A stretch of DNA of 25,316 bases, taken from CAYMSF01 sp964542255. GTDB taxonomy: Bacteria > Verrucomicrobiota > Lentisphaeria > Victivallales > Victivallaceae. Shown in pieces: positions 6,925 to 13,642 of the stretch. The position numbers and the translations under genes are program-made. Location of the stretch: positions 1-25,316 of the forward strand of contig CAZITV010000020.1 of assembly GCA_964542255.1 (NCBI GenBank), in the 5' to 3' direction. Numbering within the stretch: position 1 is the stretch's first letter; every line of letters begins with the position of its first letter. The notes beneath the pieces are model-generated. The model made no database searches and was not told where the DNA came from. It worked only from the letters and a program-made list of their open reading frames with translations.

Positions 6925-7108
6925 AACAGCGGGACGCGGATTTTGTTCAGCACCACGCTACTCAGTATAAATATTGGTTTGATGCTTTATTGTGTTGAAA
7001 AATGGTAACATAATGCTACTTTATAACGATTGACGGAAAGTTTTGTAATAAAGTTTTTTGCGGTGGTTGAAATTATGTAACTGCTGCAGTAATGATAGGA
7101 TTTAAAAA

Positions 7109-8461
7109 ATGACGAAAAAATTATTTGGTACTGATGGAGTACGCGGCAAAGCGAATACATATCCGATAACGCCGGAGATTTCGATTCAGTTGGGCAAGGC
7201 GACGGCGCGGGTCTTTGGCGCGTGCGGGGATCGTTCGTTGAAGGCGATAGTGGGCAAAGATACGCGGCTTTCTGGATATATGCTGGAAACTGCCATTATC
7301 AGCGGATTGGTGAGTATGGGTATGGATGTGCTGGCGGTAGGGCCGATGCCGACCCCGGCGGTGGCGCATTTAACCCGTTCGATGGGCGCAGCCTGTGGAA
7401 TAATGATTACGGCATCGCATAACGCGGCAGATGACAACGGGATAAAAATATTTGGCGGTGACGGCTTTAAGCTGCCGGATATGGTTGAAGCGCAGATAGA
7501 GGGAGAGGTGCTGTGCGGTGAAATCAGCAGCAGTCATGTTAGTTCTGAACTGATTGGCAAGGCATACCGTATTGATGATGCCCGCGGGCGCTATATCGAG
7601 TTTGCCAAAAGCTCTATCCGTAATCATAGCTTAAAAGGATTAAAAGTGGTACTGGATTGTGCTAATGGTGCGGCCTATTCCATCGCTCCGTTAATTTTGC
7701 GCGAACTTGGTGCGGAGGTAATTGAAACAGCGGTGCATCCGGACGGTTTGAACATTAACTTAAATTGCGGCGCCACGCATATTAGTCACGCGGCGGAGCT
7801 GGTCAAAAAACATCAGGCGCATATTGGTATTTCGCTCGACGGCGACGCGGACCGCTGTATTTTTTGCGATGCCGACGGCAGGGAAATCAATGGTGACCGG
7901 ATTATCGCGCTGTGTGCGCTGGAGTTCAAAGCAAAGCATCTCTTGGCGCACGATAGCGTGGTGGTTACTAATATGAGTAATCTTGGTCTGCACCAGGCAA
8001 TGCACGAAGCAGGAATTAAAGTTATTGAAACTCAAGTTGGAGACCGGTATGTAATCGAACAGATGCGTGAAGGCGGATATAATGTTGGCGGCGAACAGTC
8101 CGGTCATATTATTTTTATGGATTATGCCACGACCGGTGACGGCATCATTACTTCACTGCATGTATTGAAAATGATGATTACCCGCAATAAAACTCTGGCA
8201 GAACTCGCTAATGTCATGGAAGAGTTCCCGCAAGTTATCAAAAGTATTCCGGTAAAAACTAAAATTCCGCTCGAACAGTTGCCAAAAACATCGGCCGCAA
8301 TAGAGGCTTGCCAGCAGGCATTAGCGGGTCAAGGCCGCACTATTGTCAGATATTCCGGCACTGAAAAAAAGATCCGCGTTCTGGTTGAATCGCGCAACCG
8401 CGCTGACGTTGACCACTGGATTAAGGAAATCTGCACGGCAATTAACGCAGAACTGACATAA
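7109..8461 (+). CDS. glmM: Phosphoglucosamine mutase
   Basis: A 450-residue alpha-D-phosphohexomutase of full length converting glucosamine 6-phosphate to glucosamine 1-phosphate for peptidoglycan and lipopolysaccharide synthesis. It starts KLFGTDGVRG, has the phosphoserine loop TASHNA (Ser103, autophosphorylated in the active enzyme), the Mg loop DGDADR (244-249), the sugar loop GGEQSGH and the C-terminal phosphate loop RYSGTEKK, where GlmM more often has RYSGTEPL. The FGTDGVRG and GEQSGH pair marks GlmM rather than a phosphomannomutase. An AGGA precedes the ATG. The next gene, 30 bases on, would use its product, which supports the assignment. A 184-base gap upstream shows no promoter I would trust. 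Confidence 0.96.
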   Translation: MTKKLFGTDGVRGKANTYPITPEISIQLGKATARVFGACGDRSLKAIVGKDTRLSGYMLETAIISGLVSMGMDVLAVGPMPTPAVAHLTRSMGAACGIMITASHNAADDNGIKIFGGDGFKLPDMVEAQIEGEVLCGEISSSHVSSELIGKAYRIDDARGRYIEFAKSSIRNHSLKGLKVVLDCANGAAYSIAPLILRELGAEVIETAVHPDGLNINLNCGATHISHAAELVKKHQAHIGISLDGDADRCIFCDADGREINGDRIIALCALEFKAKHLLAHDSVVVTNMSNLGLHQAMHEAGIKVIETQVGDRYVIEQMREGGYNVGGEQSGHIIFMDYATTGDGIITSLHVLKMMITRNKTLAELANVMEEFPQVIKSIPVKTKIPLEQLPKTSAAIEACQQALAGQGRTIVRYSGTEKKIRVLVESRNRADVDHWIKEICTAINAELT

Positions 8462-8491
8462 TTTCGAATTATTGTGACAATGGAGGGATTG

Positions 8492-9376
8492 ATGACCATA
8501 AAGTCTATGCATGCAGATATATTGGAAACAATGCAGCCGTTGAATTGCCGGCGGTCATTGGGCGAGATAACAGTAGCCGGTGTTAGTTTAAACGAGTGGC
8601 AACAGGTTCATTTTAGCACGCTTCCGGTCAATAACGAACTGGCAATCCGGATTGATTTGTGGCCGTCGCCAATGCTGCGGCAGATTATTCTCAACGCCAA
8701 TGAAAATTTACGGCTGGTCGGTGCGGATGGTGAAGTATTGGGGACACTTAGGGTTATTCCGGATGGTGCATACCGGAGCATGCCGGTTGATGCTGAATCG
8801 ATATTGCTGCGCTACCCGTGGGATATTTTGCGTATTAATGAGCAGTTGGTAGGCGGCATTAGTGATGATAATATTCGCGGCACCGTACGAGAACGGGTTA
8901 CCATAGACGGCAACCTGCATTTGGGTGCCGGTTCGGTGGTATTGCCCGGAGTATTTATTGAGGGCAAGGTTATCATCGGCGAAAATTGTAAAATTGGTCC
9001 GAATTGTTACCTGCGCGGCAATACTGCCATTGGCAATAATTGTCACATTGGTCAAGCGGTGGAGATCAAAAACAGCCTGATTATGGACAACGTCGGCATC
9101 GGTCATCTCTCTTATCTCGGGGATTCAATAGTTTGTCCAAACGTAAATTTTGGCGCCGGAACTATTACCGCCAATCTTCGCCATGACGGCAAAAACCACC
9201 GTTCTGCTGTTGCCGAAAACCTCATTGATACCGGCAGAAGGAAGTTCGGTGCCATCATTGGCGACAACGTTCATACCGGCATTCATACCAGTATTTATCC
9301 CAGCAGAAAAATTTGGCCGGATGTCTGCACTAAGCCTGGAGAAATTATTGCATCTGACTTAAAAATTGCACAGTAA
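8492..9376 (+). CDS. GlmU-like left-handed beta-helix acetyltransferase, no pyrophosphorylase domain
   Basis: About 294 residues. From about residue 130 there are hexapeptide repeats of a left-handed beta helix (IGENCKIGPNCYLRG, IGNNCHIG). The helix contains VEIKNSLI, GHLSYLGDS (His205, equivalent to catalytic His363 of E. coli GlmU), FGAGTITANLRHDGKN and GAIIGDNVHTGIHTSIYP, the set seen in GlmU and archaeal ST0452-like acetyltransferases. GlmU usually has about 450 residues, with an N-terminal nucleotidyltransferase carrying LAAGxGTRM; none is present here. The first ~125 residues end in RYPWDILRINEQL, resembling the end of such a domain, so this may be a shrunken remnant. The likely reaction is acetyl-CoA-dependent N-acetylation of glucosamine 1-phosphate, the step after GlmM. 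GGAGGG precedes the ATG at 8492. Confidence 0.8.
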   Translation: MTIKSMHADILETMQPLNCRRSLGEITVAGVSLNEWQQVHFSTLPVNNELAIRIDLWPSPMLRQIILNANENLRLVGADGEVLGTLRVIPDGAYRSMPVDAESILLRYPWDILRINEQLVGGISDDNIRGTVRERVTIDGNLHLGAGSVVLPGVFIEGKVIIGENCKIGPNCYLRGNTAIGNNCHIGQAVEIKNSLIMDNVGIGHLSYLGDSIVCPNVNFGAGTITANLRHDGKNHRSAVAENLIDTGRRKFGAIIGDNVHTGIHTSIYPSRKIWPDVCTKPGEIIASDLKIAQ

Positions 9377-9455
9377 CATTTTCTTAAAGCAAAAAACAGC
9401 ACCAGCTGCTATTAGGTGAACCCGCAGGATATTCAACGAAAAACAGGCAAAAAAT

Positions 9456-9480
9456 TTCCGCACTTATGAATTCCGCACTT
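9456..9480. repeat. Tandem TTCCGCACTT
   Basis: Two exact 10-base copies (9456-9465, 9471-9480) start 15 bases apart in the gap between the acetyltransferase and the next gene. This could be a regulator-binding site; the spacing is not a whole number of helical turns. No promoter boxes are clear around it. Confidence 0.35.
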
Positions 9481-9517
9481 TTAAAGATTTAAAACAGTGA
9501 TATGGTGAGCAAGTATC

Positions 9518-9685
9518 ATGGCAACAGTAACACCGGCGTTGCGGCTGGTTCTAGCTCATGCAATAGTTGCCATAAGATTAATTTATATTTCATTTATTTA
9601 TGGCGAAGTGCTTAGGAGTTGTAAAGAAATAAGTGGTATTTTTGAACGACTCCTTAAACGCAAAGGTTTTGGATATGTCAAATAA
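9518..9685 (+). CDS. Candidate small ORF, 55 residues, with a hydrophobic helix
   Basis: ATG at 9518, nine or so bases after GGTGAG, opens a 55-codon frame ending at TAA 9683-9685. The product has a hydrophobic stretch LRLVLAHAIVAIRLIYISF followed by a basic tail ERLLKRKGFGYVK, as in small membrane proteins. It overlaps the start of the next gene by 11 bases in another frame, which would couple translation. I recognise no family, codon use cannot be judged on so short a frame, and it may be chance. Confidence 0.3.
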   Translation: MATVTPALRLVLAHAIVAIRLIYISFIYGEVLRSCKEISGIFERLLKRKGFGYVK

Positions 9686-11531
9686 TGGCGCAATTGCGAC
9701 AGATACAGATAAGCCGGAAAAGAGAAATCGTGCCTCCAAGATTCGCCGCCAAATCCGCAGAGATTTAGCCGGGGCTATTGGAAAAAAGAGTGATATTCTA
9801 GCGGCTACTGCAATAATAATGGAGGCGGTTAAGCTTGAGGACACCTTGAAGCAGGGGAGCGTCTCAGATATTCCTCAGTCAAATCCTGCCCGGAAAGCCT
9901 TGAATAAGCTTTGGGATGCGAAAGCGCTGGAATACGGGATTTATCCGGAGTCAGCTTCAAAGCAGCGTGAATTGTTTAGCAGGATATTGGCAATTCTGCC
10001 AGCACGCGCTGATATAAAAAATAAAATTTCTGAATTGACGGCGGCACGGGACAAGTTGCTGGCTGAGTTAATAATACTTTACCGCAACGGTCATTATTTG
10101 GCAGTTATGCATAAAGCGGCAAGCTCAAGGTGGAGTGATGTTGATGCGGTCAACCAATTATTTATCAAGGCGCAGGAACAATTTACGCAGACATGTTCCC
10201 CGGTATTTGCCACACTTCCTGAGCTAATTTACCAAAAGCGCAATTATGAGTTAAATCAAAAATCGGCGAAACTGGATAGCGCCGGTATGGCTTTGGAGGG
10301 ATGGCAGGAATTACGGCAGCATAACGCCGCGATGGTTGCACAAGCAAAAATACTTTATGAACGGGCATGCGAAAAAAAAGCCGCTGGCAAATTACCATCA
10401 GCAGCACGAAAACTATTCCGGCTTATGGCATTTTGCCCTGATTATCCAGGCGCCGCTCAGCTCTTTGATGATATTAAAGCACAAATCGCCAAATGTTCTG
10501 ATGCCGTCGAAGAGGCGCGAAAATATCTCGCGGCAAGGAAGTATAACCATGTTATCAAACTTCTTAAACCTCTCACGGTTGAATATCATACCGAAGAAAT
10601 TGAAAGCATTTATAATGAAGCTGTCAGACAACACCGGCGAATATTTAAAATAGGCTTGGTTATCCTGGTTATAATATTGCTGACATTGATGGTTGTTTCA
10701 ATGTTTGCCATCGATAACTATTATCACCAAAAGTCATTTCTCGCATATCGGAAGTCTGCCGACGCTGCAATTGCCGCAAAAGATTATGTCCGGGCTATCG
10801 AGAACTATGGACAGGCACTCAAAGTGCCAGGATATAACACTAATCAAGCCATTATTAAGCAAATAGAACAAGCCAGGGCAATGTTATATCATAAAATTCC
10901 TGATATTGGCATGGAATTTGTGTGGATTAAGGCACTTGACTGCTGGGCGGGAAAATATGAAGTAACCAATTATGAATATCGAAAATTTAAACCCGGTCAC
11001 GACAGTAAAAGTTTTGGCAAGCATACCCTTAACGGTGACAGACAGCCGGTAGTCTATGTCAATTACCAGGATGCGGTAGAATATGCAAAATGGCTGACGG
11101 AACGCGAGCTAAAGGCAAATAGAATTCCTGCCGGATACCGGTATCGTTTGCCGACCAAGCAAGAATGGACAACTTTTTGCCAAATCGGCGGCAACCGCAA
11201 GTTCCCATGGGGAGATTCAATGCCGCCCAAATATGGAAATTATTCCGGCAAAGAGAGTGCCACAGATAATAAAATTGACGGATATTGTGACGATTACCCT
11301 GTAACCTGTCCGGTTGAAAACAGCGGCCGCAATGAATGGGGATTGTATGGCGTGGGTGGAAATGTTTGGGAATGTACCGTCAAATCATCGTCTGATCTCT
11401 CGTTTGACGCCTGGCGCGGTGCATCATGGAGTTATAGCATTCCAGACTGCCTGACTACAGCCGCTACCGGCGTCAGCAGTCCAGAATACCGAATTCATGG
11501 ATTCGGTTTCCGTTTAGTGCTGGCACGGTGA
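9675..11531 (+). CDS. Membrane protein with TPR-like cytoplasmic part and C-terminal SUMF1/FGE-sulfatase domain
   Basis: About 618 residues from the ATG at 9675 (AAAGG eight bases upstream; a GTG at 9633 is the alternative). Residues 1-325 are charged and helical, with TPR-like repeats such as YERACEKKAAGKLPSAARKL. One membrane segment follows (about 326-347), then another TPR-like unit (AIAAKDYVRAIENYGQAL), then a formylglycine-generating-enzyme-like domain from about 408 to the end. That domain shows WAGKYEVTNYEYRKF, YRLPTKQEW, FPWGD, GVGGNVWECT, WRGASW and GFGFRLV. The fold is shared by FGE, DGR variable proteins and many domains of unknown ligand, and I do not claim sulfatase activation; the paired active-site cysteines of true FGE are not evident. 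No kinase domain is attached, although such fusions are common. With the N-terminus inside, the C-terminal domain would face the periplasm. Confidence 0.75.
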   Translation: MSNNGAIATDTDKPEKRNRASKIRRQIRRDLAGAIGKKSDILAATAIIMEAVKLEDTLKQGSVSDIPQSNPARKALNKLWDAKALEYGIYPESASKQRELFSRILAILPARADIKNKISELTAARDKLLAELIILYRNGHYLAVMHKAASSRWSDVDAVNQLFIKAQEQFTQTCSPVFATLPELIYQKRNYELNQKSAKLDSAGMALEGWQELRQHNAAMVAQAKILYERACEKKAAGKLPSAARKLFRLMAFCPDYPGAAQLFDDIKAQIAKCSDAVEEARKYLAARKYNHVIKLLKPLTVEYHTEEIESIYNEAVRQHRRIFKIGLVILVIILLTLMVVSMFAIDNYYHQKSFLAYRKSADAAIAAKDYVRAIENYGQALKVPGYNTNQAIIKQIEQARAMLYHKIPDIGMEFVWIKALDCWAGKYEVTNYEYRKFKPGHDSKSFGKHTLNGDRQPVVYVNYQDAVEYAKWLTERELKANRIPAGYRYRLPTKQEWTTFCQIGGNRKFPWGDSMPPKYGNYSGKESATDNKIDGYCDDYPVTCPVENSGRNEWGLYGVGGNVWECTVKSSSDLSFDAWRGASWSYSIPDCLTTAATGVSSPEYRIHGFGFRLVLAR

Positions 11532-11548
11532 AATGAATTATGCTGTAA

Positions 11549-11594
11549 TAAAAAACGCCGGAGTGCCTTCAGGGGGGGGATAGCATCTCCGGCG
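11549..11594 (-). terminator. Rho-independent terminator of the coiled-coil gene
   Basis: On the minus strand CGCCGGAG (complement of 11587-11594) pairs perfectly with CTCCGGCG (complement of 11556-11563), with further TGC/GCA pairs inside, and is followed directly by a T-run (complement of 11549-11555). It lies 18 bases beyond the stop at 11613. For plus-strand transcripts it is a stem without a T-run. Confidence 0.85.
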
Positions 11595-11612
11595 AAAAAG
11601 GAGGTCAGTTTA

Positions 11613-12218
11613 TTAAAACTTTAATTCCTGTGGTTCGGTCATTTCTTTAAGTTTATTTTCAACCATTTTATCTTTGTTGTTCATTCTTTTTTCGTGTTCA
11701 GCTTTGAATTTGGCTAATTTTTCCTGTTGCATTTTGAGCTGTTCGTCGCCCTTTTCGATCATTTTCTTTTCCATTTCGAGTTTATTATCCAGCATAGATT
11801 TAATTTTTTCTTTGAGTTTATCCAAGTCCGACTGTGATTTAGACTCACGATATTTATCTGCCATGTTTTTTAAATCTTCCTGTTCGGCGCGAAAAGTTTC
11901 AAAAGCCTTCTTTTTCAGGGTTTCCATTGCTTCGCGTGCTTTAGCCGGGTCAGTTTTTTTCAGATCTTCAATAGCCTTAACATCATCAGGATATTTATTT
12001 TTAAGCAGCATTTCGCCGAGCTGAGGGTTATGTGCCTCAAATCCGCCGCGCTTGTTGTCTCCTCTTGGCGGTTTTTCGCCCTGTATATCATCGCCGCGCC
12101 GCTCTTTCTGAGGAGGCGGAGGCGGTCCCTGCGGGGGATCATTGGGTTCAGCATATACGGACATTCCTGCCATAACAGTTCCAACAGCGGCAATTGTAGC
12201 GAACCATCTTGATTTCAT
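11613..12218 (-). CDS. Secreted Pro-rich, coiled-coil protein of unknown function
   Basis: A 201-residue protein. It has a signal peptide (MKSRW, then ATIAAVGTVMAGMSVYA, cleavage probably after YA), a disordered Pro/Arg/Gly linker (PPQGPPPPPQKERRGDD) and, from about residue 80, an almost continuous Lys/Glu-rich helix (ETFRAEQEDLKNMADKYRES through the C-terminus) suited to a coiled coil. The ATG at 12218 follows GGAGAAG; an upstream in-frame start at 12248 would spoil the signal peptide. The layout recalls periplasmic Spy/CpxP-like helical proteins, but their LTxxQ motifs are absent, so I do not assign that family. It lies 112 bases after serS on the same strand, behind a T-rich run, and has its own strong terminator. 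Confidence 0.75.
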   Translation of the reverse strand: MKSRWFATIAAVGTVMAGMSVYAEPNDPPQGPPPPPQKERRGDDIQGEKPPRGDNKRGGFEAHNPQLGEMLLKNKYPDDVKAIEDLKKTDPAKAREAMETLKKKAFETFRAEQEDLKNMADKYRESKSQSDLDKLKEKIKSMLDNKLEMEKKMIEKGDEQLKMQQEKLAKFKAEHEKRMNNKDKMVENKLKEMTEPQELKF

Positions 12219-12330
12219 CGTAGCTTCTCCATTTTTAATTTGGGACAAAAAGACTAATCACAAGGTCAACGTCGCCAATAACTGATTTATTGCAGTCAAT
12301 ACTAAAAAAAACAAAATTATTTTATTTCAA

Positions 12331-13578
12331 TTATTTTATCGGCTCGATGCGGTCGAATCCGGTAAATGGCCGCAGTACTTCAGGAATGATTACCGAGCCG
12401 TCTGCCTGTTGATTATTTTCAATAATGGCAATGGCAACCCGGTCAGTAACCGCAGTAGCGCTGATGGTATGGACAAAGTTCTTGTTGCCGTCTTTATCTT
12501 TGTAGCGGATATTCAGGCGGCGTGACTGAAAATCGGTTAGATTGGTATTAGATGTTACTTCGCGATAGGCGGCGAAACCGGCAAAATATGCTTCAATGTC
12601 ATATTTTTTGTAACCCGGCGCACCCATATCACCTACGCAGACATTGACGACCCGGTACGGAATGCCAAGTTTGCGCAGCAGCATCTCTTCATTGACTAGA
12701 CAAAATTCATGATATTTAACCGAATCTTCCGGACGGCAGAAGACGATTTGTTCGACTTTATGAAATTGGTGAACGCGGAAAATGCCGCGGCTGGCTTTGC
12801 CGTAACTGCCGGCTTCGGTGCGGAAACAAGGGGTAAATGCGGTATATAACAGCGGCAGTTTTTCGCCATCGAGGATTTCATCGCCGTGATACCCCACTAA
12901 GGTCTGCTCAGAAGTGCCAATCAACGATATATCCAAATCTTTCAACGCAAAAGTCTGGTCAGCGAAAAACGGCAGATAACCGGTACCAAATAAGGTTTTT
13001 TCTTTCGCTACACAGGGGGTGAAAAATGAGGTAAAGCCTTGCTGGTTAAGCTGCTGTTGAGCCCAAAAGAACATCGCATTGCAGAGCTGTGCGCCTTTGC
13101 CTTTCCAATAATAAAAGCCGGTTTGAGCGACTTTGGCACCGCGCTGGGTATCAATAATATCGAGAGATTCACCGAGTTCTTGATGGTCTTTTGGTTTGAA
13201 ATCAAAGCTGGGGATGACGCCTTCTTTGCGCAGTTCAAAATTATCGGCGTCATCTTTGCCGTCGGGAACAGACGCATCTAGCAGATTCGGCAGCCAGCTC
13301 AATTGTTCCTGCAGTGTGGAAGTTAATTCTTCGAGCTTGGGTTCAAGTCCGCTGAGTTCATCTTTTATGCTGATGACCTGTTCTCTTGCTGCCGGATTAT
13401 CCCGGCATTCTTTGCTAAGCCGGTTGCGTTCCGCACGCAAAAATTCAACTTTTTGAACGACTTGGCGGTATTCGCTGTCGTTGGCAATGATGGCATCAAT
13501 ATCGGCAGTACAACCGCGGCGCCGGCAATTTTGCTTGATCAAATCAGGATTTTCTCGAATCAGCTTAATATCAATCAT
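12331..13578 (-). CDS. serS: Seryl-tRNA synthetase
   Basis: A 415-residue class II synthetase charging tRNA-Ser (and tRNA-Sec where present). It begins MIDIKLIRENPDLIKQN and has an N-terminal antiparallel coiled-coil arm (about 30-100) that grips the long variable arm of tRNA-Ser. The catalytic core shows IGTSEQTLVGYH, motif 2 FRTEAGSYGKASRGIFRVHQ and FHKVEQ, and motif 3 leading to IIENNQQADGSVIIPEVLRP. Length is normal. Motif 3 is unusual: where most enzymes have HTLNGSGLAVGR, this has HTISATAVTDR, one residue shorter, though the ATP-binding Arg is kept. The ATG at 13578 follows AAGG. It lies 64 bases after the rpiB-glyA fusion with a hairpin between. Confidence 0.96.
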   Translation of the reverse strand: MIDIKLIRENPDLIKQNCRRRGCTADIDAIIANDSEYRQVVQKVEFLRAERNRLSKECRDNPAAREQVISIKDELSGLEPKLEELTSTLQEQLSWLPNLLDASVPDGKDDADNFELRKEGVIPSFDFKPKDHQELGESLDIIDTQRGAKVAQTGFYYWKGKGAQLCNAMFFWAQQQLNQQGFTSFFTPCVAKEKTLFGTGYLPFFADQTFALKDLDISLIGTSEQTLVGYHGDEILDGEKLPLLYTAFTPCFRTEAGSYGKASRGIFRVHQFHKVEQIVFCRPEDSVKYHEFCLVNEEMLLRKLGIPYRVVNVCVGDMGAPGYKKYDIEAYFAGFAAYREVTSNTNLTDFQSRRLNIRYKDKDGNKNFVHTISATAVTDRVAIAIIENNQQADGSVIIPEVLRPFTGFDRIEPIK

Positions 13579-13600
13579 AATAAAAAACCTTATATTGTGT

Positions 13601-13631
13601 CGCCTGTTTCAAAACTTTTATGAGACAGGCG
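13601..13631 (-). terminator. Hairpin between rpiB-glyA and serS
   Basis: Arms CGCCTGTTTC (13601-13610) and GAGACAGGCG (13622-13631) pair over ten bases with one wobble. On the minus strand it starts 12 bases after the fusion gene's stop; the T-run comes only 13 bases later, just ahead of the serS start, so it may be a 3' end or attenuator rather than a classic terminator. Confidence 0.45.
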
Positions 13632-13642
13632 CGAAATTACAC

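Noticed and set aside
6925..7108. Promoter or small gene between thiE and glmM
   Set aside because: Several partial -35/-10 pairs exist but none has both good boxes and proper spacing; ORFs are under ten codons.
9490..9580. Inverted pair ATGGCAAC/GTTGCCAT as an operator
   Set aside because: Eight-base arms about 40 bases apart, one inside the candidate small ORF; not distinguishable from chance.
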